Assembly: GCF_000620145.1 (NCBI RefSeq)
Contig: NZ_KK211081.1
Coordinates: 307,878-371,877 of the forward strand
Reading direction: 5' to 3'
Length of the DNA stretch: 64,000 nucleotides
DNA from: Deefgea rivuli DSM 18356
Lineage (GTDB): Bacteria; Pseudomonadota; Gammaproteobacteria; Burkholderiales; Chitinibacteraceae
Both the position numbers and the translations under genes were made by a program. Position 1 is the first letter of the stretch; every line of letters begins with the position of its first letter. Positions 44,122 through 53,655 of this stretch are shown piece after piece. A model generated the notes under the pieces. That model was not told the DNA's origin and did not search any database. It saw nothing but the letters and a program-made list of their open reading frames with translations.

Positions 44122-45999
44122 TTGCGACTCCTCGTCCGTCAAACCACGACTTGCAGAGAGGGTATCCAACTCTTCTTTCCGACTCAGTGTAGACCCTAGC
44201 GAAAAATTTTGCGTAGCGGCTGACAATGAATTGGCGATTTCAACCTTCAAATCTTCTTCATCAAACTTTTCAAACAAGGCACGCTGCTCGCTAAATGCCC
44301 GACTCAAACGAGAATAATTGGGCAACTCACGACAACGCTCCAACAATTCAGCGCCTTGCAAATCAGGCGCTTGGCGCGCAATCGCAAAGACTGCACGCGC
44401 CAAACCATGCAAACCCTCTGTCGGCCACATCAACTCCACAGGCTCTTGCCCCAGCAAAATCGATGGGCGAAACAACACCAACTCCAACGCTCGTGACACC
44501 GGATCATACTGACCTGCAGATTTTAACCTTGGGCGCTGCTCTTCTGCTTTCCAACTTTTACTCTTACCGCGCTGATATCCGCCACTACGATTAAATGGCT
44601 CTCGCCGCGCTGGTTTGGCTTGCCATTGCTGTGGCGCTTGCCAATCTTGCATTTCCGGTTCTGTACCCCATTCTGCTTGTACTTCAAGCACTTTTGGCTG
44701 GGCAGTCACAGCCTGCAAAGAGGCAAACTCAGCGCTAGACAATTGGCACATTTCTGCCAAGCGTTTGCCGATCATGAGTTTTAATATGGGGGCTTGTGTC
44801 AATTCATCAAGATAGGGGCGCGCAATATGTACTAAACGCGCTCGCCCTTCCTCCATCGTCAAGTCGACCTGCCCCGCGAGTTCTTTCAATAAATATTGCG
44901 ATAGCGGCAACGCGGATTCGGTAATCAACAATTCAAACTGCTCACGGCCAAACGCCTGCACATAAGAATCTGGATCATGCTCAGCCGGTAAAAATAAGAA
45001 TTTCAGCTCTTTGCCATCTTTAACTTCAGGCAAGCTATTTTCGAGCGCTCGCCACGCGGCTTTGATACCGGCTTTATCGCCGTCAAAGCCAAATACCACT
45101 TCATCGGCCAGCTTGAGTAGTTTACGTACATGCTCCGGCGTACACGCGGTACCCAAGGACGCCACCGCGTAATCAACGCCATGCTGATGCAGCATGACGA
45201 CGTCCATATAGCCTTCAGCCACCAACACACGATTGTGATCGCGAATCGCGGTGCGCGCCTGCGGCAAACCGTACAGTTCACGCCCCTTGGTAAAAACTGG
45301 TGTTTCTGGCGAATTTAAATATTTGGGCTCACCCTTGCCCATCACGCGGCCACCAAAACCAATCACTTGCCCGCGCTGATTGATAATCGGAAACATCACC
45401 CGCTCGCGAAAGCGATCATAGCGACGTTTCGATTCTTCTTTATCAATCACCAAGCCCGCTTCGGCTAAAATGGTATTCCAATCATAATCGGGGTATACCG
45501 CTTTAAGCGGTTGCCAATCATCACCGCCAGGCGCATACCCCAAGCCAAACTTAGCAGCCGTTTTACCCTCTACGCCACGACGTTTAAAATACTCAATCGC
45601 AGCTGGCGCAGTTTTAAGTTGAGCACGATAAAAATCAAACGCCACCTTTAATACATCGTAAATGCCTGGCGCTTTTTTTTGCTCTTCGGTGATCGGCTTA
45701 TCGGACACAGGAACTTGCATCCCCACCGACTCGGCCAATTGCCGCACCGCCTCAGGAAAACTCAAGGCCTGATGCTCCATGACAAATGTCAGTGCCGAAC
45801 CATGTACGCCGCAACCAAAACAATGATAAAACTGCTTGGTTTGGCTTACTGTAAACGATGGAGATTTTTCTTTATGAAACGGACAGCAGGCCATGTAATT
45901 CTGGCCTGCTTTTTTAAGCGGCAGATAGCGCTCCACCACGTCGACAATGTCAACGCGGTTGAGTAAATCCTGAATAAAATCATCGGGAATCAGCGCCAT
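44092..45999 (-). CDS. dnaG: DNA primase DnaG
   Basis: A 635 aa primase. The N-terminal CHC2 zinc finger has Cys39, His42, Cys60 and Cys63 (CPFHKEKSPSF ... CFGCG). The TOPRIM core follows (VLVAEGYMDVVMLHQHGVDY and VVFGFDGDKAGIKAAWR with the acidic metal ligands), together with FRERVMFPIINQRGQVIGFGGR. The C-terminal helicase-binding domain is about the last 150 residues. It synthesises RNA primers at the replication fork. ATG 45999. Upstream on the same strand are yqeY and rpsU, as in other betaproteobacteria. Confidence 0.97.
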   Translation of the reverse strand: MALIPDDFIQDLLNRVDIVDVVERYLPLKKAGQNYMACCPFHKEKSPSFTVSQTKQFYHCFGCGVHGSALTFVMEHQALSFPEAVRQLAESVGMQVPVSDKPITEEQKKAPGIYDVLKVAFDFYRAQLKTAPAAIEYFKRRGVEGKTAAKFGLGYAPGGDDWQPLKAVYPDYDWNTILAEAGLVIDKEESKRRYDRFRERVMFPIINQRGQVIGFGGRVMGKGEPKYLNSPETPVFTKGRELYGLPQARTAIRDHNRVLVAEGYMDVVMLHQHGVDYAVASLGTACTPEHVRKLLKLADEVVFGFDGDKAGIKAAWRALENSLPEVKDGKELKFLFLPAEHDPDSYVQAFGREQFELLITESALPLSQYLLKELAGQVDLTMEEGRARLVHIARPYLDELTQAPILKLMIGKRLAEMCQLSSAEFASLQAVTAQPKVLEVQAEWGTEPEMQDWQAPQQWQAKPARREPFNRSGGYQRGKSKSWKAEEQRPRLKSAGQYDPVSRALELVLFRPSILLGQEPVELMWPTEGLHGLARAVFAIARQAPDLQGAELLERCRELPNYSRLSRAFSEQRALFEKFDEEDLKVEIANSLSAATQNFSLGSTLSRKEELDTLSASRGLTDEESQEYLALLLRH

Positions 46000-46050
46000 T
46001 TAATCCAAACACACAATCAAATGATTATAACGGCCAGCACGGTTCCGCAA

Positions 46051-46491
46051 TTAAGCCATCCGCGCTTTAACCAATTTGCTCACTTCAGCCATATCCGCAC
46101 GACCCGCCAATTGCGGCTTGATCTCGGCCATGATTTTGCCCATAGACGCAGCAGTCGCGCCATGCGTAGCAATGGCGGCATCGAGAATGGCGCTAATTTC
46201 TTCTGCGGTCAGTTGCTGTGGCATGTATTCGATCAATACCGTCACTTCGAACTTTTCTTTGTCGGCCAAATCTTGGCGATTAGCCGCTTCAAATTGCGTG
46301 ATACTGTCTTTACGCTGCTTGAGCATTTTATCGATGATGGTCGTGATCGCCGCATCATCCAATTCAATCCGCTCATCCACTTCGCGCTGCTTCATTGCGG
46401 CCAACAACAAACGAATCGTACCTAGGCGATCAACTTGCTTTTCTTTCATTGCTGTTTTCATATCAGCAGTAATACGGGCTTTTAATGTCAT
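46051..46491 (-). CDS. yqeY: GatB/YqeY domain protein
   Basis: A cytoplasmic protein of about 146 aa of the YqeY family, related to the tail of the GatB amidotransferase subunit. MTLKARITADMKTAMKEKQVDRLGTIRLLLAAMKQREVDER, then IEYMPQQLTAEEISAIL and MGKIMAEIKPQLAGRADM are diagnostic. Precise role unknown. ATG 46491 has AGGA six bases upstream. It lies between rpsU and dnaG, with a terminator-like hairpin separating it from rpsU. Confidence 0.93.
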   Translation of the reverse strand: MTLKARITADMKTAMKEKQVDRLGTIRLLLAAMKQREVDERIELDDAAITTIIDKMLKQRKDSITQFEAANRQDLADKEKFEVTVLIEYMPQQLTAEEISAILDAAIATHGATAASMGKIMAEIKPQLAGRADMAEVSKLVKARMA

Positions 46492-46602
46492 CACGCGTCC
46501 TAAGTGGGTCAGCAAAAGTTTCCTTGCACCGTTGTCTTGTCGACTCGATGTACGGCCTGCGGCTTCGACAGATTGCCATAAAACTTTTACGCAGATAATT
46601 AT

Positions 46603-46634
46603 TTAGAAAAAACAAAAGGCCGCCATAGGCGACC
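46603..46634 (-). terminator. Terminator/attenuator after rpsU
   Basis: On the minus strand GGTCGCC-TAT-GGCGGCC (one mismatch) then TTTTGTTTTTT. Probably lets rpsU be expressed above the downstream genes. Confidence 0.7.
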
Positions 46635-46663
46635 TTGAGTACAAACAACAACGAGCAGAACTC

Positions 46664-46876
46664 TTAGTAGAGTTTAGCTGGCAATTGTTGGCTACGCAGA
46701 CGCTTGTGTTGACGCTTAACAGCGGCAGCAAGCTTGCGTTTACGTTCTGCAGTTGGCTTCTCGTAGAATTCGCGTGCACGAAGGTCAGTGAGGAGGCCAG
46801 TCTTTTCAACAGAACGTTTGAAGCGGCGCATCGCTACTTCGAACGGCTCGTTTTCTTTAACGCGTACGGAAGGCAT
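46664..46876 (-). CDS. rpsU: 30S ribosomal protein S21
   Basis: A 70 aa basic protein with the S21 pattern [45 protein letters not shown]. Required for translation initiation in the 30S subunit. First gene of rpsU-yqeY-dnaG-rpoD, with a strong promoter upstream. Confidence 0.97.
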   Translation of the reverse strand: MPSVRVKENEPFEVAMRRFKRSVEKTGLLTDLRAREFYEKPTAERKRKLAAAVKRQHKRLRSQQLPAKLY

Positions 46877-46957
46877 TAGTCGAATCCTAGTAAACTTAAA
46901 ACCCTAGCCTCATCCGAGATAAACCTCGTTAAAGACCAAAGATTGGGAAAGGGTGTA

Positions 46958-46986
46958 ATTATCCAAGAAAAATGGCGCGATGTCAA
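46958..46986 (-). promoter_or_regulatory. Sigma-70 promoter of rpsU
   Basis: On the minus strand TTGACA (46986-46981), a 17-bp spacer, GATAAT (46963-46958), about 80 bp upstream of rpsU. Confidence 0.8.
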
Positions 46987-47067
46987 AAGGAATACTCATC
47001 TAATACTTCCGTGTTGCATCCATGCCCGTTAACATAGCAACATTATTGAACAAAAACGAGCGCCACC

Positions 47068-48081
47068 ATGTTGGTATTGGGCATTGAATCTTCCTGTGAC
47101 GAAACCGGCGTAGCGCTCTACGACACCGAGTCGGGCCTGCTCGCGCACCAGCTGCACAGCCAAATCGCCATGCATAGCGAGTATGGCGGCGTGGTGCCGG
47201 AACTGGCTTCACGCGATCATATCCGCCGCGTTCTGCCGCTAACGACTGCTTGCTTAGCCACTGCGCAGCGGCAACTGAGTGATATTGATGCGATTGCGTA
47301 CACAGCTGGCCCTGGCCTCGCGGGTGCATTGCTCGTTGGCGCTTCGGTTGCCAATGCAATGGCGTTTGCACTAGGCAAGCCCACCATTGCCGTTCATCAC
47401 CTCGAAGGACATTTGCTGTCGCCTTGTCTTGCTGAACCCGCGCCAGAATTTCCTTTTGTCGCGCTGCTCGTATCAGGCGGCCATACGCAATTGATGGCCG
47501 TACACGGCGTTGGGCGCTATGAATTACTCGGTGAAACTGTCGACGATGCCGCGGGCGAAGCATTTGATAAATCGGCAAAACTGATCGGCCTTGGGTACCC
47601 TGGCGGCCCAGCGCTCTCTAAACTGGCTGATACAGGCGACGTGAATCGCTTCACATTACCGCGCCCGATGCTACACACACCGAACTTAGATATGAGTTTT
47701 TCGGGTCTCAAAACTGCGGTACTGAATTTAGTCACCCAGCAATCACCACTCGACGACACCACCCGCGCCGATATTTGCGCGGCATTTCAAGCGGCGATTG
47801 TAGAAGTACTGCTGAAAAAATCACTCAAAGCACTCAAGCAAACCGGCATGAAGCGCCTAGTGATTGCCGGCGGCGTTGGCGCGAATCGGCAACTGCGCGC
47901 GGCGCTGGACGATGCGGCGCAAAAACGTGGCTTTGCAGTATTTTATCCGCCACTAGAACTGTGTACCGATAACGGCGCGATGATTGCCTATGCGGGCGCG
48001 CAGCGTTTAATCGAACAGAAAACCGCCGGATCATTTGCAGTGAAACCGCGCTGGGATTTAGCTAGCCTTGCCAGCACCTAA
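47068..48081 (+). CDS. tsaD: tRNA N6-threonylcarbamoyladenosine synthase subunit TsaD
   Basis: A 337 aa ASKHA-fold protein that transfers threonylcarbamoyl to A37 of ANN-decoding tRNAs together with TsaB and TsaE. Motifs: [19 protein letters not shown] at the start, [23 protein letters not shown] (metal histidines), [34 protein letters not shown] and [13 protein letters not shown]. Divergent from rpsU, a conserved arrangement. A 49-nt palindrome begins just after the stop. Confidence 0.97.
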   Translation: MLVLGIESSCDETGVALYDTESGLLAHQLHSQIAMHSEYGGVVPELASRDHIRRVLPLTTACLATAQRQLSDIDAIAYTAGPGLAGALLVGASVANAMAFALGKPTIAVHHLEGHLLSPCLAEPAPEFPFVALLVSGGHTQLMAVHGVGRYELLGETVDDAAGEAFDKSAKLIGLGYPGGPALSKLADTGDVNRFTLPRPMLHTPNLDMSFSGLKTAVLNLVTQQSPLDDTTRADICAAFQAAIVEVLLKKSLKALKQTGMKRLVIAGGVGANRQLRAALDDAAQKRGFAVFYPPLELCTDNGAMIAYAGAQRLIEQKTAGSFAVKPRWDLASLAST

Positions 48082-48130
48082 TAGGTATATAAATGCAGCG
48101 CTTACTACATAAAGCCTAGCCAGCAATACC
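48082..48130. repeat. 49-nt palindromic repeat, copy 8
   Basis: AGGTATAT ... CAATACC, centre GCGCTTACTACATAAAGCC; starts within 2 bp of the tsaD stop. Confidence 0.65.
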
Positions 48131-48134
48131 AATA

Positions 48135-48160
48135 GTAAAACCCGCCAAGGCGGGTTTTAC
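48135..48160 (+). terminator. Bidirectional terminator after tsaD
   Basis: AAAACCCGCC-AA-GGCGGGTTTT stem-loop between two convergent genes, directly after the palindrome. Confidence 0.85.
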
Positions 48161-48186
48161 TTTTTAGGCTTAATAATCTAAACAAG

Positions 48187-48834
48187 CTAAGCCACCACAA
48201 ATTCCTGCTCGATATGCGGCGACCAAGTAAGGCGCAGTACATCGCCCAAATGAATCGATCCAACCCCTTCAGGTGTGCCGGTATAAATCACATCGCCAGC
48301 TTGCAAAGTAAACTTGCTCGAAATCCACGCAATCAAGGTGGCGACATCAAACACCATCAAGCGCGTATCGGCCGATTGGCGCAGTTCATTATTAATATGC
48401 AGCGTAAATTGCTGCTGCATCGGGTCAATGCCTTGCGCAGCAACAAAGTCAGTCAATACCGCCGCGCCATCAAAGCCTTTGGCCAAAGTCCACGGTGCGC
48501 CGTTTTTCTTTGCGACGGCCTGCACATCACGCGCGGTTAAATCCAAACCCAAACCATATCCAGCAATGTGATTGAGCGCATTTTCTTTGGCGATATTTTT
48601 ACCGCCCTCACCAATCACCACGACCAACTCTAATTCGTGATGCACATCATTCGACCAAGCTGGCAACACCAGCGGCGCACCGGGCTGCACGACAGCTGAA
48701 TTAGGCTTAATAAAGACCACCGGCTCATCAGCAATCACCGAGCCCATTTCTTTGGCATGAGCAACAAAATTGCGCGCCACGCAGAAGATATTATTAATAC
48801 GAATTTTTTGTTCGCCAACGCGCAATTCAGCCAT
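48187..48834 (-). CDS. Fumarylacetoacetate hydrolase family protein
   Basis: A 215 aa FAH-domain enzyme. ARNFVAHAKEMG is the N-terminal motif, VFIKPNSAVVQPGAPLVLP and HHELELVVVIG carry the metal ligands (E-x-E), and TLAKGFDGAAVLTDFV and GDVIYTGTPEGVG complete the family pattern. Close relatives such as YcgM cleave or decarboxylate small dicarbonyls, e.g. acylpyruvates or oxaloacetate; substrate not certain. ATG 48834 follows a G-rich ribosome binding site. The open frame extends to 48957 only because it reads through a repeat (DHERHEKRTKNTK), which should not be annotated as protein. Confidence 0.9.
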   Translation of the reverse strand: MAELRVGEQKIRINNIFCVARNFVAHAKEMGSVIADEPVVFIKPNSAVVQPGAPLVLPAWSNDVHHELELVVVIGEGGKNIAKENALNHIAGYGLGLDLTARDVQAVAKKNGAPWTLAKGFDGAAVLTDFVAAQGIDPMQQQFTLHINNELRQSADTRLMVFDVATLIAWISSKFTLQAGDVIYTGTPEGVGSIHLGDVLRLTWSPHIEQEFVVA

Positions 48835-48851
48835 ACATTCCCCCCCACTTA

Positions 48852-48964
48852 AATCAACAACACGAAAGACACGAAAAAAAAAGTCAAACGACACAAACAT
48901 AAGAAAACATTTTACCTTCGTGTTTTTAGTTCTTTTTTCGTGCCTTTCGTGATCCAAGATTTTG
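48852..48964. repeat. ACGAAAGGCACGAA repeat element, second copy
   Basis: AACACGAAAGACACGAAAAA near 48859 and, inverted, TTTCGTGCCTTTCGTGATCC at 48937-48956, matching the arm at 12132-12151. It separates the FAH gene from the CobD-like gene. Confidence 0.7.
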
Positions 48965-48970
48965 ACCGTG

Positions 48971-49891
48971 CTAAGCCAGCCACTGCGAAATGCTAAACAA
49001 CAAAATCACCGCCAACCACAAAATCGCCGCGCGCCACACCAAGGCCACCGCGCTTGCTAGGTAATCAGGATTCGCCGATTCGCCGACCCCCAGCTCAGGG
49101 CGGAACTTCACCGTGTGATCTTGATGCAGCGCCTCACCCAAACGCACGCCCAAAGCGCCAGCGGCAGAGGCTAGCAAAATACCGTAATCTTGATCCATCC
49201 ATTGCTGCGCTTGCGAGCGCCAGCAATACACGGCGTCTTCAAAATTCCCCACCACCGCAAATGCAATCGCCGCCAAACGTACCGGAATAAAATCCAGCAC
49301 TTCCATCACGCCACCGGCAAAGCGGCCAAACATATCACCGTGCCCGCCCCATTTTTGCTGCAATAAACACGCGGCACGATAGGCGACTGCGCCTGCTGGA
49401 CCAGCAATCCACGCCAAAGCAACAAACCAGAAAATCGTGCCAAACACATAACGATAAGAATCAATCACGCCTTGTTCGATGGTCAAACGCGCCACTTCGT
49501 CTTCATTGAGTTCCGAAGTCGATTGCCCCGTCCAATCAGCCAGCATCACGCGCGCGCCGTCCAAATCATCGGCCTGTAGCGATTTAGAAATTTTGGTAAA
49601 TGCATGGCTAAACTGGCGAAAGCCCATTGTGAAATACAAAATCACCACATTCCAAGCCATCGCCAGCAAAAAATTATGCTGCAACAAGAACCAATACCCG
49701 CCCGCAGTAATTGCCACCAACGGCAGCACAGCAAGCAGCCAGGCATATACCCCATTTCGATACTCACCGGCATTCAAATTGCGCCCCATACCATTGGCGG
49801 TACGAATAAAGCCAAGATACAAAGGGTTGCGGCTACTAATGGGGCGAAGCTGCTCCAAAAGCAAAGCTAAAATCAGCGATAAAATACTCAT
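48971..49891 (-). CDS. CobD/CbiB-family membrane protein
   Basis: A 306 aa inner-membrane protein with about five hydrophobic segments and the CobD/CbiB pattern: LLEQLRPISSRNPLYLGFIR, LNEDEVARLTIEQGVIDSYRYVFGTIFWFVAL, GPAGAVAYRAACLLQQKWG, VLDFIPVRLAAIAFA, LGVRLGEALHQDH. True CbiB makes adenosylcobinamide; the betaproteobacterial branch without cobalamin genes nearby has unknown function, and no cobalamin genes are present here. It precedes the FAH gene on the same strand, with the repeat between them. Confidence 0.85.
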   Translation of the reverse strand: MSILSLILALLLEQLRPISSRNPLYLGFIRTANGMGRNLNAGEYRNGVYAWLLAVLPLVAITAGGYWFLLQHNFLLAMAWNVVILYFTMGFRQFSHAFTKISKSLQADDLDGARVMLADWTGQSTSELNEDEVARLTIEQGVIDSYRYVFGTIFWFVALAWIAGPAGAVAYRAACLLQQKWGGHGDMFGRFAGGVMEVLDFIPVRLAAIAFAVVGNFEDAVYCWRSQAQQWMDQDYGILLASAAGALGVRLGEALHQDHTVKFRPELGVGESANPDYLASAVALVWRAAILWLAVILLFSISQWLA

Positions 49892-50073
49892 AAACTTTAA
49901 TCCTAATTGCGCTTAAGGTTGCGCCCAAACTAAAAAAATCAGCCTGCGACCACACATTCATTCGCTTTCAAAGATAACATAGAGGCCGCGTGTGCAGAAA
50001 CAATAACAACAGCACTTGAAAAACGATGCCACAGTGCCATATCGTCAGTACGCCAACCCAACCGGAGATTCAC

Positions 50074-50667
50074 ATGGAACATCAATTACCTACCCTGCCT
50101 TATGCACAAGACGCACTAGCGCCTTTTATGTCTGCCGAAACTTTGTCGTTCCACTACGGCAAACATCACCAAACTTATATTACCAATCTCAATAACCTGA
50201 TTAAAGGCACTGAGAACGAAAGCAAGTCGCTTGAAGAGATCGTAAAAACTGCCCCAGCAGGCGGCTTATATAATAATGCAGCGCAAACTTGGAACCACAC
50301 TTTCTTCTGGTTTGGCTTTGCACCGAATGCTGCTGGCGAAGATCGCGCACCAGCTGGCGCATTGGCGGATGCCATCGCTGCGAAATGGGGCTCGTTCGAC
50401 GACTTCAAGAAAGCCTTCAATGCTTCTGCCGCAGGTAACTTCGGCTCAGGTTGGACTTGGTTGGTAAAAAAAGCCGATGGTTCACTCGACATCGTTAACA
50501 CGGGCGCAGCTGGCACACCACTCACAACAGCAGACACCGCATTGCTGACCTGTGACGTTTGGGAACACGCTTATTACATCGATTACCGCAACAGCCGCCC
50601 TAACTACTTGGAAGGCTTCTGGAAATTGGTAGATTGGAATGTGGTTGCAGCACGCCTTGCGGCTTAA
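50074..50667 (+). CDS. sodB: Superoxide dismutase, Fe type
   Basis: A 197 aa cytoplasmic enzyme converting superoxide to oxygen and peroxide. Metal ligands: His in [12 protein letters not shown], His in [10 protein letters not shown], and Asp/His in [28 protein letters not shown] and FGSGWTWLV are typical of iron forms. ATG 50074 follows GGAG; the frame upstream to 50026 is unlikely to be used. Confidence 0.95.
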   Translation: MEHQLPTLPYAQDALAPFMSAETLSFHYGKHHQTYITNLNNLIKGTENESKSLEEIVKTAPAGGLYNNAAQTWNHTFFWFGFAPNAAGEDRAPAGALADAIAAKWGSFDDFKKAFNASAAGNFGSGWTWLVKKADGSLDIVNTGAAGTPLTTADTALLTCDVWEHAYYIDYRNSRPNYLEGFWKLVDWNVVAARLAA

Positions 50668-50716
50668 GCAACACACTAAAAGCAGACCATTTGTCAGCTT
50701 TTGTGCACATTTGTAA

Positions 50717-50748
50717 AAAAAGACGACGTGATGTCGTCTTTTTTTTTA
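50717..50748 (+). terminator. Rho-independent terminator after sodB
   Basis: AAGACGAC-GTGAT-GTCGTCTT followed by a long T-run. Confidence 0.88.
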
Positions 50749-51262
50749 ATTTTATTGATCTGCACCAAAAAAACCCTCAAAGCAGTGCAAGAGAAAATTA
50801 AACTGGCATTTATCCTTGTAATTCAATGGTATTAGCGTTTTTACCTAGCGCACCATATTGCAACGCAATAATTAGCCAAATCTAATACACAGGCATTAAA
50901 GTTTCTTCATGCATTCGACACGCTTACACAGCAATTAATCTGTTGAATTGCTTGTGTTTTTCATCACACCCCCCTGTTGACAAGGTAAATGTAGTCTGCG
51001 AAATTAGCGCTACGAAACGTAACAGCAGCGAATTCAAACAGGATCTGCGGCAAGAATTACGTTAGACGACTGGTATTATTTAAATCAACCTCCAGCGTCG
51101 AAAGTGATTGAAGAAATGAGCAACGCGGTTTAGCTAGGGGTTACACATACCACCCCACTCGTTTTGAAGCTCACTTAAATTAGAGAGTAAATTTCAATGC
51201 CATCACGGTGATGATGTTGAAGTTCTTACTAGACAAATTAATGGATGAGAGGAAATATTCAA
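50749..51262. other. Long leader region of the chitinase gene
   Basis: About 510 bp without a gene. It contains CATCACGGTGATG, a 13-bp near-palindrome at 51199-51211, about 52 bp upstream of the start codon, which could be an operator or mRNA hairpin. No convincing sigma-70 promoter recognised. Confidence 0.4.
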
Positions 51263-53389
51263 ATGAACTTCCGTTTAGCCGCAATCCCAGCAGCAATCGC
51301 ATTCGCATCAGTTAGCGCATTTGCCGCTACAGCATGGACAAGCACAACCGTTTACGTTGGTGGCGAAATCGTTACCTACGCAGGCAAAGATTACAAAGCA
51401 AAATGGTGGACACAAGGTAACGTACCAGGCGCAGAACAATGGGGCCCTTGGGAACTCCAAACTGCGACTGCAACCACAACGCCAGTAGCAACAATCGCAC
51501 CAACAGTAGCGCCAACAACTGCACCTACAGTAGCACCAACACCAGTAGCAACAACACCAGCGGGCAGCTGTGTTAACCCATGGAACAGCGCAACAGCCTA
51601 CAATGGCGGCGCAGTTGTTTCATACCAAGGCCGCAACTATAAAGCAGGCTGGTGGACACAAGGTAACGAGCCATCAACTAACACTGGCTCTGGCAAACCT
51701 TGGACTGATATCGGCGCATGTGACGGCACAACAGCAACTGCAACGCCAACAGCAAAACCAACAGTGGCGCCAACTGTAGCTCCTACAGCACAACCAACAG
51801 TTGCACCGACTGTAGCGCCTACAGCACAACCAACAGTTGCGCCGACTGTAGCTCCTACAGTACAACCAACAGTTGCGCCGACTGTAGCTCCTACAGTACA
51901 ACCAACAGTTGCACCGACTGTAGCACCTACAGCACAACCAACAGTTGCGCCGACTGTAGCGCCTACAGTACAACCAACAGTTGCGCCGACTGTAGCTCCT
52001 ACAGTACAACCAACAGTTGCACCGACTGTAGCACCTACAGCACAACCAACAGTGGCACCAACTACACCGCCAAGCACTGGTGCGAAACAAGTTGGTACTT
52101 ACTTTGCTGAATGGTCTATCTACGGCCGTAAGTTCTACCTGAAAAACATGCAAGACAGCGGTCAAGCTGCAAAATTGACGTTCTTGAACTACTCATTTGC
52201 TAACGTTTATAACCGTGGCGGCAAATACGTTTGTGACGCAACTGTAAACAAAGCAGAAACCGGCACTCAAGACGGTGGCGATGCATGGGCTGTATACCAA
52301 AAAGGCTTCAGCGGTGCTGAGTCAGTGGACGGCGTAGCAGATGCATACGGCTGGCCTACATGGGATGATCCACGTAACGGCAAGTCTGGCCCATTGAAAG
52401 GCAACTTGAACCAACTGAAAAAACTCAAAGCTAAAAATCCAAACTTGAAAGCAGTTATTTCATTGGGTGGCTGGACTTGGTCTAAGTGGTTCTCTGCAGC
52501 TGCTGCAACACCAGAATTGCGTCAAGCTCTGGTTGCTTCGTGTATCGATGTGTGGATCAAAGGTAATATTCCGTTTGATTCAGGCTCAAACGCAGGTGGT
52601 CCAGGCGTAGCTGAAGGCGTGTTTGACGGTATCGATATCGATTGGGAATACCCAGCAGTTCAAGGTATCGGCACCAACACTGTTTCTCCAGCCGACAAGC
52701 AAAACAACACTCTATTGATGGCAGAATTCCGCAAACAATTGGATGAGTTGAGCAAAACAACTGGCAAGAAATACCTGTTGACTGTTGCAATCGGTGCTGG
52801 CGATGAGAAAATCGCTGCGACTGAACCAGCTGAGTACAGCAAGTACCTCGACTGGATCAACATCATGTCGTACGACTACAACGGCGGTTGGGATGCAGCT
52901 GGTCCTACAGACTTCCAATCTAACTTGTACCAAGATCCAGCAAGCCCACGCACTGTTGATCCAAAAACAGGCAAAGTTAGCAAATACTATACTGATGCAG
53001 CGGTTAAAGACTTGATCGCTCGCGGTGTACCAGCTGCTAAATTGCACATGGGTGTACCATTCTACGGTCGCGGTTGGACTGGTGTGACTAATGCGAACAA
53101 CGGTCTATACCAAAAAGCCACTGGCGCAGCGAAAGGTACTTACGAAGCAGGCATTGAAGACTACAAAGTACTGAAAGATGCACCAGGTACTGAGTACATC
53201 CACCCAGTAACTAAGCAAACTTACCGCTTCGATGGCTCAACTTTCTGGTCTTATGACACTCCACGTGACATCAAACTGAAAGCTGACTACGCAAAATCAA
53301 TGGGCATGGGCGGTATCTTCAGCTGGGAAGCTGACGGCGACACCAACGATGGCGCTTTGGTTGAAGCAATGACGCACATCAACAAATAA
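51263..53389 (+). CDS. Secreted GH18 chitinase with two CBM5/12 domains
   Basis: A protein of about 708 aa that hydrolyses chitin outside the cell. Signal peptide MNFRLAAIPAAIAFASVSAFAA; first CBM5/12 about residues 24-68 (WTSTTVYVGGEIVTYAGKDY, WWTQGN, WGPWEL); short Thr/Pro linker; second CBM5/12 about 102-146 (WNSATAYNGGAVVSYQGRNY, WWTQGNEP); a long TVAPT linker of 12-residue repeats; then a GH18 barrel with SLGGWTWSKWF and catalytic GVFDGIDIDWEYP, plus MSYDYNGGWD and a C-terminal IFSWEADGD. ATG 51263 follows GAGAGGAAATATTCAA. A type II secretion-like cluster starts 270 bp downstream and is the likely export route (inference). Confidence 0.95.
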   Translation: MNFRLAAIPAAIAFASVSAFAATAWTSTTVYVGGEIVTYAGKDYKAKWWTQGNVPGAEQWGPWELQTATATTTPVATIAPTVAPTTAPTVAPTPVATTPAGSCVNPWNSATAYNGGAVVSYQGRNYKAGWWTQGNEPSTNTGSGKPWTDIGACDGTTATATPTAKPTVAPTVAPTAQPTVAPTVAPTAQPTVAPTVAPTVQPTVAPTVAPTVQPTVAPTVAPTAQPTVAPTVAPTVQPTVAPTVAPTVQPTVAPTVAPTAQPTVAPTTPPSTGAKQVGTYFAEWSIYGRKFYLKNMQDSGQAAKLTFLNYSFANVYNRGGKYVCDATVNKAETGTQDGGDAWAVYQKGFSGAESVDGVADAYGWPTWDDPRNGKSGPLKGNLNQLKKLKAKNPNLKAVISLGGWTWSKWFSAAAATPELRQALVASCIDVWIKGNIPFDSGSNAGGPGVAEGVFDGIDIDWEYPAVQGIGTNTVSPADKQNNTLLMAEFRKQLDELSKTTGKKYLLTVAIGAGDEKIAATEPAEYSKYLDWINIMSYDYNGGWDAAGPTDFQSNLYQDPASPRTVDPKTGKVSKYYTDAAVKDLIARGVPAAKLHMGVPFYGRGWTGVTNANNGLYQKATGAAKGTYEAGIEDYKVLKDAPGTEYIHPVTKQTYRFDGSTFWSYDTPRDIKLKADYAKSMGMGGIFSWEADGDTNDGALVEAMTHINK
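51740..52072 (+). repeat. 36-bp tandem repeats encoding the chitinase linker
   Basis: About nine units encode QPTVAPTVAPT(A/V). The A/V residue at the unit end follows the order A,A,V,V,A,V,V,A, which implies a higher-order 108-bp repeat. In frame, with synonymous variation (GCG/GCA/GCT). Confidence 0.85.
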
Positions 53390-53411
53390 TAAATAGCAAT
53401 TGCAAGACTTC

Positions 53412-53442
53412 AAACCCCACCCTTGCGGTGGGGTTTTTTATT
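53412..53442 (+). terminator. Rho-independent terminator after the chitinase gene
   Basis: AACCCCACC-CTTGC-GGTGGGGTT with T-run, about 23 bp after the stop. Confidence 0.88.
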
Positions 53443-53655
53443 AAAAAAAATGGCAAAAATTACACGAAACAAACAAAAACACCTACACATGCCAAACAGA
53501 TAAAAACCAGCGCAAAGCAAGTAAATACAAGCTTTTAGCTCGCGCACAAAGTAAGAAAAACGCTTGCCGAAGCTGCTTTTAGGCATTAGCATGTCAGCTT
53601 AGTGGGTTGATGTACCACCCCATCTCGAACTACAAAATTCCAACCGAGATTGAAG

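Noticed and set aside
48835..48957. N-terminal extension of the FAH-family ORF
   Set aside because: It is a translation of a dispersed DNA repeat; homology starts at MAELRVGEQ with a good ribosome binding site.
48971..49891. Cobalamin biosynthesis locus
   Set aside because: A single CobD/CbiB-like gene without any other cob or cbi gene in the window; function left open.
51637..52165. Minus-strand frames of 146 and 163 codons opposite the chitinase linker, rich in VGATVG or CRCYSR
   Set aside because: They are antisense readings of the 36-bp tandem repeats.
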